Assembly: GCF_004137765.1 (NCBI RefSeq)
Contig: NZ_NOIS01000001.1
Location: 1 to 64,000, forward strand
DNA from: Rothia uropygialis
GTDB lineage: Bacteria; Actinomycetota; Actinomycetes; Actinomycetales; Micrococcaceae
DNA: 64,000 bases
Direction of reading: 5' to 3'
The position numbers were made by a program, and so were the translations under genes. Under the pieces are notes generated by a model. That model saw nothing but the letters and a program-made list of their open reading frames with translations. It did no database searches and had not been told where the DNA came from. This document shows, one piece after another, positions 18,829 through 28,440 of this stretch. Each line of letters begins with the position of its first letter. Position 1 is the first letter of the stretch.

Positions 18829-19278
18829 TCAGTGGCTCACCGGAGCCACCGAGAGGTCGGTCGGGTTCTCGGGGTCAAAAGTTCCGTATCTACCGAGAAG
18901 TTCTCGCTCTTGGCCGCTGAGTATGCGTGGGGCGAGGTTCTCAGGATCCACGCCAACCAAGATGTTCAGTCCGTCGAAGACCACTGCGTCCTCCTGGATC
19001 CCGCGGAACGTCACGGTGTAGGAGGTGCTGCCCACGTGACCGATGCCGAGTTCGATCACGAGTTCAGGCCCGTAATGGACCGGGCGCCGGTAATTGATCT
19101 CGGTGCGGACGACGACGGTGGGGTTGACGTCGCGGTCCCATCCGTTGAGGGATCGCAGCCACATGACGCGGGCTTCCTCGATAAGGGTCAGCACGCGCGC
19201 ATTATTCACGTGCCCCATGAGGTCTTGATCGGACCAACGGATTTCGAGAGGTCGGGCGAAAGCGGGGTATTCGGTCAT
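18829..19278 (-). CDS. Acyl-CoA thioesterase (4HBT hotdog family)
   Basis: A 149-residue hotdog-fold protein. The N-terminal pattern IRWSDQDLMGHVNNARVLTL carries the catalytic Asp and the GHVNN helix start of the 4-hydroxybenzoyl-CoA thioesterase group. Such enzymes hydrolyse acyl-CoA thioesters. It lies 89 bases upstream of the acyl-CoA ligase on the same strand, so the two may form a small acyl-CoA operon. The acyl substrate is unknown. Confidence 0.88.
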   Translation of the reverse strand: MTEYPAFARPLEIRWSDQDLMGHVNNARVLTLIEEARVMWLRSLNGWDRDVNPTVVVRTEINYRRPVHYGPELVIELGIGHVGSTSYTVTFRGIQEDAVVFDGLNILVGVDPENLAPRILSGQERELLGRYGTFDPENPTDLSVAPVSH

Positions 19279-19464
19279 CGGGGGTCCTTCCGGTTTATTG
19301 CCTCATCGATACTAGCCAGTCTGGGTGCGCAAACTCCTTGCGGCGTCATCGTCCTCGGTATGGTGGATTATTCGACAAGCTCGTCCAGCGCGCATCCGCG
19401 AGCGAACCTGTAGAAATAATCATGAGGGAACGCGGGTTATGCCCGGTAACGAAAGGAGAACACC

Positions 19465-19923
19465 ATGGGTCTGAAAATCGTCGTCGGTGGCGACAACGCA
19501 GGATTCAACTACAAAGAGGCTCTCAAAGCCGATCTCGAGGCCGACGAGCGGGTCGACGAAGTGATCGACGTCGGTGTGACCGGCACGGAAGACGAGACGT
19601 ACTACCCCAACGTGGCCACCGCGGCCGGGGAGAAGATTGTTGCGGGCGAGGCGGATCGGGCCTTGCTCATTTGCGGAACCGGCCTCGGCGTCGCAATTTC
19701 CGCCAATAAGGTCAAGGGGATCCGTGCCGTCACGGCCCACGACATCTACTCGGTTCAGAGGTCCGTGCTGTCCAATAACGCTCAGGTTCTGTGCATGGGG
19801 GAGCGCGTCGTCGGGCTCGAGCTGGCTCGCACCCTCGTCAAAGAATGGTTGGGGTTGGAATTCGACCCGAATTCCTCCTCGGCGGCAAAAGTCGACGCGA
19901 TCTGTGCCTACGAGGGCGACTAG
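19465..19923 (+). CDS. rpiB: RpiB/LacAB-type sugar-phosphate isomerase
   Basis: A 152-residue enzyme with AAAGGAG before the ATG. It has [14 protein letters not shown] at the N terminus and the active-site segment [20 protein letters not shown] with the catalytic Cys and the anion-binding GTGxG loop, then NNAQVLCMG. Members interconvert aldose and ketose phosphates: ribose 5-phosphate, allose 6-phosphate, or D-erythrulose 4-phosphate in some actinobacteria. The local context does not choose between these; no erythritol genes are nearby. Confidence 0.88.
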   Translation: MGLKIVVGGDNAGFNYKEALKADLEADERVDEVIDVGVTGTEDETYYPNVATAAGEKIVAGEADRALLICGTGLGVAISANKVKGIRAVTAHDIYSVQRSVLSNNAQVLCMGERVVGLELARTLVKEWLGLEFDPNSSSAAKVDAICAYEGD

Positions 19924-20036
19924 ATCCCTCTGGGGCGGGTTGGAAAATACTCGCACAAGAAGGACTCCTGTGTTGCACGACACATAGAAGTGTATGGTGA
20001 CTAGTGAATACGCCATATCTCTCAGGGGAGTTGGAC

Positions 20037-20267
20037 ATGAATCAGTCAGAGTATCAAAGAGGCCATAAACAACTCGTACTTGTCCTGTTGCTGGCCACGA
20101 GTGCGGCAGCGGCAGTGATCATTATCGGCTCGACGGTTCTGGTCCCGAAATTTTCTTTCTTCGCCCCATGGGTCGCCGGAATATGGGCGGTCATAGTGAT
20201 CTGGACCCTGATTCTCGAGCGAGGCACACTGTTCCACCGTGATCAACACCGTACTTCGGAACAGTAA
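20037..20267 (+). CDS. Small two-helix membrane protein
   Basis: A 76-residue protein starting at the ATG at 20037, chosen because GGGGAG lies six bases upstream; the in-frame ATG 11 codons earlier lacks a site. It has a hydrophilic N terminus, two transmembrane segments (about 13-34 and 40-58) and a polar tail with His and Arg. No family is recognised. It lies 113 bases after the isomerase and before a strong terminator. Confidence 0.65.
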   Translation: MNQSEYQRGHKQLVLVLLLATSAAAAVIIIGSTVLVPKFSFFAPWVAGIWAVIVIWTLILERGTLFHRDQHRTSEQ

Positions 20268-20297
20268 CGCCCCAGCCGGCGTGCAGTCGTCAGGAAC

Positions 20298-20338
20298 AAC
20301 TGCAACGGGCCCCTGGCCAACGCCAGGGGCCCGTTGCC
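20298..20338. terminator. Bidirectional terminator
   Basis: CAACGGGCCCCTGGC and GCCAGGGGCCCGTTG form a near-perfect stem with a short loop, between the small membrane protein gene and the convergent TspO fusion gene. Confidence 0.85.
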
Positions 20339-20342
20339 GCAC

Positions 20343-21803
20343 TTAGCGCTTATTCGGCCGGTTCCGTCGGGCAATCGCTCCGTTCAGGACCGTGGCAAAA
20401 CCTGACCACGCCGCATAAGGGGCCAGGAGGACGCCCCGTTCGGGAGACGAGCGGTGTGCGCGCCGCACCATGTCGATCGAGCTTGCCGTGAGGGCGGCAG
20501 CCCACACGGTCGAGAGCGCGGGCTTCTTGCTCCGAAAGAACATTCCGGGCCAGCCGGCATTGAGCGCAAGATTTACACCCAACGCCGCCGCATGCCGCCG
20601 GGCCCCGCGCCGATCGTCGTTCTCCAGGAGGTCCGCAATGGCCAACGCGCTGATTGCCGCAATATCCACGTACAAGGCGCTCCAGGCCCAAGGGAAAAGC
20701 GCAGCCGGCGGCTGCCACGAAGGCAACTCCAGACTCTGGTACCAAGAATTCTTCGGGTCGGTGAGGGTCGAGCCGAGGACGGCGCACGCGCCGACTGCCA
20801 GGGAAACCCCCGTGAAAACCTTGGTCCACCGGCGAGTTCGGGGACGGTCGAGAGCATCATGAACTGCCTCTTCGAAAGACTGGTTCCCTCCGGGCGGCCT
20901 GCCGACCATCGCCTCGAGGTCGCGCTCCTCCAGGACCGTGTCGTGCAGAAGGCTCGAGATCAACGGACTGATCAAAGACCGATCGACCGGCGTGACCAAG
21001 GAGATCCAATACGAGGCGAGCTGGGGAGTGGTTACGGGGGCGGTGATCACGACACGCGGGATCTTGCCCCAGGTTCTGGCGTAGCGCTTCATCATGTCGA
21101 TATACGGCAAAGTGTCCGGTCCGCCTATGTCAAAGGTCCGGTTCACGTCTTCGGGCAGATCGGCAGCGCTTGCCAAATAGAACACCGCATCCCTGACGGA
21201 GATCGGGGTGATCTCGTGCTGAATCCATGATGGACCTATTGCCCCGGGCAGACGTTCCGACAGATGACGAAGCATCTGGAATGACGAGGACTGCGCGCCC
21301 AGAACGACTCCTGCTTGCAAAGCCGCCGTCGGTACACCCGAATCTATGAGAACCTCGCCCACTGCCACGCGAGAAGCCAAATGCTCCGAGAGCTCCTTGT
21401 CATCGGGATGCAGGCCTCCGAGGAAGACGAGCCGTCGGATGCCCGCCGCGCGGGCCGCGGCACCGAAGGTCTCGGCCATCTGCTTCTCATCACGCATGAA
21501 GTCATCGCCGGAGGACATCGAATGCAGGAGGTACCAGGCCGTGTGCGCACCGGAGAGAGCGCGTTTCACGTCTTCGGCCGCAGATGCATCGCCCTCCACG
21601 ACTTCCACCTGCCCCGCCCGGGCGCTCGTGCCCTCAGGCACAATCCGTTCGCCCCAAGGCATGGACAACGCTTTGTCCCGGCTTCGGGAAAGAGTCCTAA
21701 CTGCCCATCCCCGGTCCAGTAGCTCTGTCACGACATTGCTTCCGACATATCCCGTCGCGCCCGTGACCAGACCGAGTCGGGTCCCATGCTGTTCGACAGT
21801 CAT
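20343..21803 (-). CDS. Fusion of NAD(P)-binding (NmrA/DUF2867-like) and TspO/MBR domains
   Basis: A 486-residue two-part protein. Residues 8-300 form an extended Rossmann domain: GLVTGATGYVGSNV at the N terminus, LVFLGGLHP, and the ITPISVRDAVFYL strand typical of nucleoside-diphosphate-sugar epimerase-like proteins. Residues about 325-480 form a five-helix TspO/tryptophan-rich sensory domain with all three family signatures: WYQSLELPSWQPP (354-366), LNAGWPGMFF (414-423) and PYAAWSGFATVLN (462-474). TspO proteins bind porphyrins and cholesterol-like ligands and modulate pigment synthesis in Rhodobacter. Its position beside the carotenoid genes crtB-crtI makes a role in pigment or redox control plausible. 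It diverges from the CPBP gene. Confidence 0.88.
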   Translation of the reverse strand: MTVEQHGTRLGLVTGATGYVGSNVVTELLDRGWAVRTLSRSRDKALSMPWGERIVPEGTSARAGQVEVVEGDASAAEDVKRALSGAHTAWYLLHSMSSGDDFMRDEKQMAETFGAAARAAGIRRLVFLGGLHPDDKELSEHLASRVAVGEVLIDSGVPTAALQAGVVLGAQSSSFQMLRHLSERLPGAIGPSWIQHEITPISVRDAVFYLASAADLPEDVNRTFDIGGPDTLPYIDMMKRYARTWGKIPRVVITAPVTTPQLASYWISLVTPVDRSLISPLISSLLHDTVLEERDLEAMVGRPPGGNQSFEEAVHDALDRPRTRRWTKVFTGVSLAVGACAVLGSTLTDPKNSWYQSLELPSWQPPAALFPWAWSALYVDIAAISALAIADLLENDDRRGARRHAAALGVNLALNAGWPGMFFRSKKPALSTVWAAALTASSIDMVRRAHRSSPERGVLLAPYAAWSGFATVLNGAIARRNRPNKR

Positions 21804-21873
21804 ATGCTCTCCTTTCGTGGTTCACCCTGAGTCTAAACTGTTTCTCCTAGCCAGCCGTGGAATACTGAGGTAT

Positions 21874-22515
21874 ATGCCCACTGCATCCGTATCGGTGATT
21901 CCACGAGCGCTCGTCGTCCTGGTTCCTGCCCTTGTGGGCGCTGGTGGACTCCTGACTGCGTCCACTGCGGGCAAAGGATCGGTGCTCTTCTACGTCGCAA
22001 CCTTCTTCACCGCGGCGGTTTACGTTCTGGCTTGGTGCTTCGAAGGACGCAGCCGAGAGAGTTTCTCCCGAACCGCCTCGGGCCGAGACATTGCCCGAGG
22101 CGCAGCCCTAGGTCTCATTTTCTTGGCAATCTTTGCCCTCGGAGCACTGATGATCCGGCCATTCCCGGTTTTGGCCGATCCAGTCATTTCCCTCCTCGAG
22201 AACGTTCGGCAAGGTGCGTTATGGCTGACGGTCCTGACAACGGCCGTCAACGGTGTTGCAGAAGAGCTTTTTTTCAGGGATGTGGTCCCGCGCAATATCA
22301 CGGGGCGCCCGAGCCTCGTCGCCGTCTGCTCCGTCGGTCTCTACACCGCGGTGACGATCGCGATGGGCGTGCCCCTCCTGGTATTCGCCGCGGTGATTAT
22401 CGGCGGGGCGACGTACTTCGAGGCCCGCTCGACGCGTCGCTTGTTCTCGCCCATAGCCCTGCACCTGGTCTGGAGCCTGGGCATGCTGGTCGTCCTGCCT
22501 CCGCTCATGGCCTAG
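21874..22515 (+). CDS. CPBP family intramembrane metalloprotease
   Basis: A 213-residue membrane protein with six or more helices, starting at the ATG at 21874 (TGAGG upstream). The CPBP/Abi signatures are present: AEELFFRD (motif EExxxR, about residue 130) and ALHLVWS (conserved His, about 196). In eukaryotes this family includes CAAX prenyl endopeptidase Rce1; in bacteria it includes bacteriocin-immunity and protein-processing enzymes. It lies 70 bases upstream of crtB in the same direction and may be co-transcribed with the carotenoid genes. Confidence 0.82.
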   Translation: MPTASVSVIPRALVVLVPALVGAGGLLTASTAGKGSVLFYVATFFTAAVYVLAWCFEGRSRESFSRTASGRDIARGAALGLIFLAIFALGALMIRPFPVLADPVISLLENVRQGALWLTVLTTAVNGVAEELFFRDVVPRNITGRPSLVAVCSVGLYTAVTIAMGVPLLVFAAVIIGGATYFEARSTRRLFSPIALHLVWSLGMLVVLPPLMA

Positions 22516-22585
22516 TGAGCAATGTTCCTCGACATCCAATCAACCTCGGGGCGGCGGCCGCGCCGTTGTACGGAAGGAATTGACC

Positions 22586-23494
22586 ATGGGTAATCTCAGC
22601 AGATATTCAGCGACTTGCCACGCCGTGTCGACGGGGGTGATCGGACGCTATTCGACGTCCTTCGGCAACGCCACGCGCCTTCTTAGGGAACCCGTGAAAT
22701 CCCGGGTTCGGGATCTTTACGCCGTAGTTCGGCTGGCCGATGAGATCGTCGACGGGCCTGCGGCAGAAGCGGGCCTGAGCATCGAGCAAATATCCGAGGA
22801 ACTCAATCGTTTCGAAGCCGACATCATGCAGGCCATCGAGACCGGTTTCTCCTCCAACCCCGTGGTGCAGGCCTTCAGTGACACCGTCCGCACGTGCGCG
22901 ATCCAGGAGAAACACATCCGTGCATTCTTCAGATCCATGCGCGCCGATACGGACACGAGCTCCTACACTGGCCGGGAGCTCGACGAATACATTTATGGTT
23001 CGGCCGAGGTCATCGGGCTCATGTGCCTGGATATTTTCTTGGCCGAGCGATCCAAGCAAGCTCCGGACCATCAGGTCCTTGTCGACGGTGCCCGGCATCT
23101 CGGGTCGGCCTTCCAGAAAATCAATTTCCTGAGGGACCTCGCGGAGGATCAGGAACAGCTCGGGCGTGACTACCTGGGTCTGGAAACCGAAGGAGACAAA
23201 GCCGAAGCCCTCGCCGATATCCGGCGGGATCTCAGCATTGCCCGAAGGTCTCTCCCGGCTCTTCCCGCATCGTCCCGGACTGGCGTGACGGCGGCCTACT
23301 TGCTCTTCGGCGAACTCGTCCGTCGGCTCGATAGGACTCCCCTTGCGCTGTTGCGGCATCGACGTGTGCGAGTTCCCGACGCCGTGAAGGCCAGGATCCT
23401 GGCCCAAGCGGTCGTGGACGCCCGCACCGCGAGGTTCAGATCGTCCCGACCCGGTCCGGTGGACGGGACCTCCCCCGTGAAGGAAAAACGATGA
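22586..23494 (+). CDS. crtB: Phytoene synthase
   Basis: A 302-residue enzyme that condenses two geranylgeranyl diphosphates to phytoene, the committed carotenoid step. The ATG at 22586 has GGAAGG eight bases upstream, better than the TTG two codons before. The two Asp-rich substrate motifs are DEIVD (52-56) and RDLAED (183-188, within NFLRDLAED), which bind magnesium-diphosphate, and YGSAEVIGLMC lies between them. The gene overlaps crtI by four bases (ATGA), so the two are translationally coupled. Confidence 0.95.
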   Translation: MGNLSRYSATCHAVSTGVIGRYSTSFGNATRLLREPVKSRVRDLYAVVRLADEIVDGPAAEAGLSIEQISEELNRFEADIMQAIETGFSSNPVVQAFSDTVRTCAIQEKHIRAFFRSMRADTDTSSYTGRELDEYIYGSAEVIGLMCLDIFLAERSKQAPDHQVLVDGARHLGSAFQKINFLRDLAEDQEQLGRDYLGLETEGDKAEALADIRRDLSIARRSLPALPASSRTGVTAAYLLFGELVRRLDRTPLALLRHRRVRVPDAVKARILAQAVVDARTARFRSSRPGPVDGTSPVKEKR

Positions 23495-25149
23495 CGGGTC
23501 CCCAGAGAGGTCAAGAGGACCCCAGTATGTCGGCTCGGGCCGTGGTCATCGGTGCCGGTGTCGCGGGACTGGCGACGGCGATCCTGCTCTCACGCGAGGG
23601 CTACACCGTTACTGTCCTGGAGAAGAACCTCGAGGTCGGCGGCCGCGCCGGAACGTTGGCTGAGGGCGAATTTCGATGGGACCGTGGGCCTTCCTGGTAC
23701 CTGATGCCGGATGCTTTCGAACATTTCTACCGGCTCATCGGCACCACGGCTGAACGTGAGTTGAACCTGGTCCCTCTCAACGATCCCGCGTACCGAGTGT
23801 ACTCGGGTGACCACGAGCCGTTGGACGTGGTCTCGGGGGAGGACGCCGCCGCCGAGCTGTTCGAACGCATCGAACCGGGGGCCGGCGAGAAGCTCCGTCG
23901 CTACCTCGCCGAGGGGGCGGAGACGTATCGTCTCGCGGTAGCGAACTTCCTCTACACCACTTTTTCCTCCCCTCGATCCGTGCTGACTCCGGAGATTCTC
24001 CGGAAGATTCCTCGCCTGATCAAGCTGCTCCTCGGTTCGATGGAAGGCGCCGTCTCGCGGAGGTTCGAAGATTCCCGGCTTCGCCAGATCCTGAACTATC
24101 CTGCGGTCTTCCTCTCGAACCAGCCTCGGAAGACGCCCGCGATGTACGGGCTCATGAGCCATACCGACCTCGTCCAGGGAGTGCTGTATCCGCAGGGCGG
24201 CTTTGGCACGTTCGTCGAATCCTTGGTGCGGTTGGCCGAAGAAGCCGGTGTGGAGATTCGCACCGGCTCCGAAGCTCTGGCCATCGACACGGCGCCATTA
24301 GGTCGGTCATGGGGCGCCAAGAGCCAGGTCTGCGGTATCCGTTACCGGGGCCCGGACGGCTCCCCGGAGACGGCTGTGGCGGACGCGGTGGTCTCCGCCG
24401 CAGATCTGCACCATACCGAGACTGCCTTGTTGCCTCGGGGACTGCGCTCTTATCCCGAAGCTGTCTGGAAGCTCAGGAACCCGGGCATCGGATGCGTTCT
24501 GGCTTATCTCGGGGTCGACGGCGAATTGCCCGAACTGGCCCACCACACTCTGGTCTTCAGTCAGGACTGGGACCCGGATTTCCGCGCGATCTTTCGACGT
24601 GGAAAAGGCCGGGGGGACGGCTCGGATGCGCCCGACGGTCGGTACTCGGAGTCGATCTACGTGTGTCGTCCGTCGGCCACCGATCCATCGGTCGCGCCGG
24701 AGGGTAAGGAGAACCTCTTCGTTCTCATTCCGGTTCCGGCTATCGCGGCCGGCATCGCTTCCGGGGATGAATCCCTGGAAACGATCGTCGACGCGGTGAT
24801 CGACATGATCGGACGAAGAGCAGGGATCCCCGACCTCGCCGGCAGGATCGTCGTCCGCCACACCACCGGTCCCGGCGACTTCGAACACGAATACAATGCG
24901 TGGCGGGGCAACGCACTGGGACTGGCTCACACCCTGGGACAATCTGCTTTCCTGCGCGGATCGAATGCTTCCCGCAAAGTCAAGGGCCTCTACTATGCCG
25001 GGTCGACGACGGCCCCGGGCGTGGGATTGCCCATGTGTTTGATCTCCGCAGAGAACGTGATCAAAAGACTGCGCCACGACACCACACCGGGACCGTTGCC
25101 CGAAGACCCCGATGATTCCGGACCCAATCTACGGCCGGGTCCGGGCTAG
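23491..25149 (+). CDS. crtI: Phytoene desaturase
   Basis: A 552-residue FAD-dependent enzyme that converts phytoene stepwise to lycopene. It has the N-terminal dinucleotide-binding GAGVAG (21-26), GGRAGTLAEGEFRWDRGPSWYLMPD, and the C-terminal signature AGSTTAPGVGLPMCLISAENV. The start overlaps the crtB stop (ATGA, with AAGGA upstream); an in-frame ATG at 23527 is a possible alternative. The gene converges on galK and the two coding regions overlap by four bases with no terminator between, so read-through antisense pairing is likely. Confidence 0.95.
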   Translation: MTGPQRGQEDPSMSARAVVIGAGVAGLATAILLSREGYTVTVLEKNLEVGGRAGTLAEGEFRWDRGPSWYLMPDAFEHFYRLIGTTAERELNLVPLNDPAYRVYSGDHEPLDVVSGEDAAAELFERIEPGAGEKLRRYLAEGAETYRLAVANFLYTTFSSPRSVLTPEILRKIPRLIKLLLGSMEGAVSRRFEDSRLRQILNYPAVFLSNQPRKTPAMYGLMSHTDLVQGVLYPQGGFGTFVESLVRLAEEAGVEIRTGSEALAIDTAPLGRSWGAKSQVCGIRYRGPDGSPETAVADAVVSAADLHHTETALLPRGLRSYPEAVWKLRNPGIGCVLAYLGVDGELPELAHHTLVFSQDWDPDFRAIFRRGKGRGDGSDAPDGRYSESIYVCRPSATDPSVAPEGKENLFVLIPVPAIAAGIASGDESLETIVDAVIDMIGRRAGIPDLAGRIVVRHTTGPGDFEHEYNAWRGNALGLAHTLGQSAFLRGSNASRKVKGLYYAGSTTAPGVGLPMCLISAENVIKRLRHDTTPGPLPEDPDDSGPNLRPGPG

Positions 25150-26471
25150 AGATCCCGCCGCGCCGCGGGCGAGGGAACAGCCTCGAGGAAGACCGGAGAA
25201 CGGAACCGGGATCTCTCGAACGCCTCGGCAACCGACGAGGCCACGGCCTCGACGTCTTCGTTTCGGACCAATGCGATCGCTGAGCCGCCGAAACCGCCAC
25301 CCGTCATCCGGGCGCCCAACGCGCCCGCGGTCCGGGCGGCGTCGACCGCGAGGTCCAGTTCGGCGCAACTGACGCGATAGTCGTCCCGCAAAGAGTCGTG
25401 GGAACCATTCAGGATATCGCCCAGCGACACCCATGCCTCGTCCCCGGCCTGGGGGGCGGCGCCGTCGAAGAGCCTGATGCACTGGTCCACGCGGAGAACT
25501 TCGGTCCAGATGTGTCTGACCAGGCCCCGCATCGACGAGGCATCGTGCCCTTCAGGGAAGCTGATCGAACCCTCCGCGGCCATCGCATCCCATTCCTTCA
25601 GGCGACGATCGACCTCTTCCGGGTTTGGGTGTTCGCCGAGCGCATCGCGAAGCGTCGGAACGTCGAGAGCTTCGGCCGCGGCCTCGCAGCCTATTCTCCG
25701 TTTGGCATACTGGCCATCGACCAGACGGTGCGGCGCCTGAGTGTCGATCACCAACAGTGAGAGTCCGGCTTGAGCCACATCGACCTTCAGGGGGCTCGAC
25801 GAAAAGTCCCTGCAATCAATGGTCAGGACGGAGCCTTGACGGGCTCGAAGGGAAATGGACTGGTCCATGCCGCCCGTGCTGGCACCCGCGATCTCGTTCT
25901 CAGCGCGAATACAGGCCGTGGCGAGCCGAGCCCTGCCCTCCTCCGAATCCGCGAGCAAGGTCCTGGATTCATCGGCCTCGGAGGCCAACGCGTCAAAGGC
26001 CAAGGCCACCGAGCATTCTAGCGCGGCCGACGAGGACAACCCCGCACCCACGGGCACGGAGGACCGGATCGCGAGGTCCGCACCCGTCATCTCCTTGCCG
26101 TCAGCGCCCCCGCCGAGAGATTCCTCGATCATGGCCCAGGGGACCCCGACCACGTAGGCCAGCCAACTGTTCAACCGTCCGGGGCCGACCTCGTCGAGAC
26201 CGATGACCAAAGAGCCACCGGGCTCCTCCGCCGAAACGGCTCGGATCACGCGGTCCTGACGGGGGGACGCGGCAACATAAGTGCGGTGCGGGAGCGCGAG
26301 CGGAACCACCGTTCCCCCGTTGTAATCCACGTGCTCTCCGATCAGGTTGACCCTTCCGGGAGCCGAGAAGACAGCCCACGGTTGAGCCTCGTAAGCCTTG
26401 GCGAAGAGAGTGCGGACGCCCTCGATCTGTTCCTGGGGGTCCGGAGCTGAATTCCATGCGAGCGTGTTCAC
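25146..26471 (-). CDS. galK: Galactokinase
   Basis: A 441-residue GHMP kinase that phosphorylates galactose at C1 (Leloir pathway). Signatures: GRVNLIGEHVDYNGG (about 39-53), the phosphate-binding PVGAGLSSSAALE (about 137-149) and the C-terminal MTGGGFGGSAIAL (about 395-407). The start GTG overlaps the galT stop as GTGA. At 441 residues it is longer than the usual ~390. It forms the operon deoR-galT-galK, all coupled by overlapping stop and start codons. Confidence 0.95.
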   Translation of the reverse strand: MNTLAWNSAPDPQEQIEGVRTLFAKAYEAQPWAVFSAPGRVNLIGEHVDYNGGTVVPLALPHRTYVAASPRQDRVIRAVSAEEPGGSLVIGLDEVGPGRLNSWLAYVVGVPWAMIEESLGGGADGKEMTGADLAIRSSVPVGAGLSSSAALECSVALAFDALASEADESRTLLADSEEGRARLATACIRAENEIAGASTGGMDQSISLRARQGSVLTIDCRDFSSSPLKVDVAQAGLSLLVIDTQAPHRLVDGQYAKRRIGCEAAAEALDVPTLRDALGEHPNPEEVDRRLKEWDAMAAEGSISFPEGHDASSMRGLVRHIWTEVLRVDQCIRLFDGAAPQAGDEAWVSLGDILNGSHDSLRDDYRVSCAELDLAVDAARTAGALGARMTGGGFGGSAIALVRNEDVEAVASSVAEAFERSRFRSPVFLEAVPSPAARRDL

Positions 26472-27595
26472 TGGGCAACTTCCTGGAATCGGCGGGCAAT
26501 GCGTTCGGGGGTTGTGTCACTGATCCATGCGGCCATCGCGGACTCCGAGCCGGCCAGGTATTTCAATTTGCCGGGAGACCTGAGCAACGAGAACACATGC
26601 AGCCACATGCGGGAAATGTCATCCCCGCCGGCCACGGGAACCTGATGCCAGGCCGAAATATACGGAAGCTGGTCGACGCCTTCGAAGAAGCGGTTCAGTC
26701 GACCCAGGAGGTCCAAATACAGGTCCGCGAGCTCGTCTTTCTCCTGTCCGGTCAATTCCGTGAAGTCCTTCGCGGTGCGACGGGGAACCACCATGAATTC
26801 GACAGGCCATTTGGCTGCGAAGGGAACATAAGCAACCCAATGCTCTGTCTCCGAGATGATCCGGGCCTTCTCCTCGAGCTCCGCGGCCAATACGTCGCCG
26901 ATCAGATCCCCGCCCGTGGACTGACGCCATTCGTGGGCCTGCCTCTGAACGGCCGCGGTATGCGGAGGCAAATACGAATAGGCATAGATCTGACCGTGCG
27001 GGTGGTGCAGCGTCACCCCGATCTCTTCGCCCCTGTTCTCGAACGGAACCACCTGAACCACGCCCTCGATCGCGGACAGCTCGCGCGTGCGGTGCGCCCA
27101 GGCTTCGATGACCGTGCGAGCGCGTTGGTGGCCCAGCTCAGCGAAGGAGCCTTCCTGATGGGAAGTGAAGCAGACGACTTCACACCGTCCCGCGGGGGAG
27201 GCCTCCTGGAACAAGGGTTCGTCTCGATACTGCTCGAAGGGGCCCTGCAGCGAAGGGAATCGATTCTCGAACACGACGACGTCGTACTCCGGCTCCGGGA
27301 CCTCGGACGGAACGGTACCTTGTCCGGCGGGCGCGAGAGGATCCTCGTCCGCCGGTGGCAGGAACGTGCGGTTCATGCGGTGGGCGGCCAGCGCAACATG
27401 TTCGCCGGTGAGGGGGTCTACGCGGATGCTTGCCGATTCGCGCGGAGGAACCTGGCGAGGCTCGAGGGGACGCGGATCGTGAATTGATCGAATTCTGGTC
27501 CCTGAAATATAGGGTTCCGAGTCATCGAAGAAGATGATCTCCCGACCGTCGGCGAGTTCCCCTCGTGTGACGCGGGGTAGGGCGTTCTTCATCAT
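26468..27595 (-). CDS. galT: Galactose-1-phosphate uridylyltransferase
   Basis: A 375-residue enzyme exchanging UDP-glucose and galactose 1-phosphate. The active-site motif HPHGQIY carries the nucleophilic His of the HxHxQ signature, with a matching C-terminal HIT-like half (PVEFMVVPRR, SAWHQVPV). Its ATG overlaps the stop of the upstream regulator. No galE lies in the window, so the epimerase must be encoded elsewhere. Confidence 0.94.
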   Translation of the reverse strand: MMKNALPRVTRGELADGREIIFFDDSEPYISGTRIRSIHDPRPLEPRQVPPRESASIRVDPLTGEHVALAAHRMNRTFLPPADEDPLAPAGQGTVPSEVPEPEYDVVVFENRFPSLQGPFEQYRDEPLFQEASPAGRCEVVCFTSHQEGSFAELGHQRARTVIEAWAHRTRELSAIEGVVQVVPFENRGEEIGVTLHHPHGQIYAYSYLPPHTAAVQRQAHEWRQSTGGDLIGDVLAAELEEKARIISETEHWVAYVPFAAKWPVEFMVVPRRTAKDFTELTGQEKDELADLYLDLLGRLNRFFEGVDQLPYISAWHQVPVAGGDDISRMWLHVFSLLRSPGKLKYLAGSESAMAAWISDTTPERIARRFQEVAQ

Positions 27596-28392
27596 GATGC
27601 AATGACCACCTTGTCAATTTTTTCTTCCAAGAATTCCAGGGCGTCCTCTGGCAGGCCGGGGCTGGTTACCACGACGTCGACCTCAGACCAGTCGGCGAAT
27701 CCCGCGAGGCCGGTGATGCCCCACTTGGTGTGGTCGAATACCGCGACGACGGTGCGAGCCGAATGGACCAGCACCTTGTTGGTGCGGGCCTCCGCAAGGT
27801 TCGGAGTCGTCAGCCCGGAGCGCCCGACGCCATGTGCTCCGATGAAGAGGGTGTCCACGTGCAGATACCCCAACGTCGCGTCGGCCAGCGGTCCCACGAG
27901 CGCGTCCGAGGGTGTACGTTCTCCACCCGTCAGAAGCACTTGCTGCGGGCTCGAATGTTTTCTGTCGGCCGTCTCCTGGACGTCCTGGGCCCTGAAGAAT
28001 TCATCGGCTACCGGCAACGAGTTGGTCACCACCGTCAGATTCGCGAGGTGATGCCTTCCCGTGATCGCTTGGGCAAGCCGTGTGCAGGTTGTTCCGGCCG
28101 AGAACCCAATGGATTGATTCGTGCCGACCATGTCGGCCGCCGTTCGGGCGATCGCGGATTTGGCCTCGGCGTTCAGAGTCATCTTCTCCGCATACGCGGG
28201 TTCGAGAGTTGAGGCCGTGGATTCGGCCCCGCCGTGAATTCTGGTCAGGAATCCTTGGTCGTCCAGTTCAGCGAGGTCCCTCCGGACCGTCATAGGGGAT
28301 ACATCCAGCAGTTTGGCGAGGTCCTGTACGTGAACTGCGCCGTTTTTCTGGACCTCTTGGACTATGCGCTTCTTGCGTTGTTCGGCGAGCAT
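27592..28392 (-). CDS. DeoR/GlpR family repressor of the galactose genes
   Basis: A 266-residue regulator. The start at 28392 gives MLAEQRKKRIVQEV, the standard DeoR-family N terminus with AAAGGTG upstream. The winged-helix DNA-binding domain covers about 1-60, with VSPMTVRRDLAEL as the recognition helix. The C-terminal domain (about 75-250) is a sugar-phosphate sensor of the DeoRC fold. It heads the galT-galK operon and diverges from the symporter operon. It therefore most likely represses both until a galactose-derived phosphate accumulates. Candidate operators lie in 28441-28583. Confidence 0.9.
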   Translation of the reverse strand: MLAEQRKKRIVQEVQKNGAVHVQDLAKLLDVSPMTVRRDLAELDDQGFLTRIHGGAESTASTLEPAYAEKMTLNAEAKSAIARTAADMVGTNQSIGFSAGTTCTRLAQAITGRHHLANLTVVTNSLPVADEFFRAQDVQETADRKHSSPQQVLLTGGERTPSDALVGPLADATLGYLHVDTLFIGAHGVGRSGLTTPNLAEARTNKVLVHSARTVVAVFDHTKWGITGLAGFADWSEVDVVVTSPGLPEDALEFLEEKIDKVVIAS

Positions 28393-28440
28393 CGTCACCT
28401 TTCCGCTGACACGACGGGACTGTGGACCAGCAACAGTATG

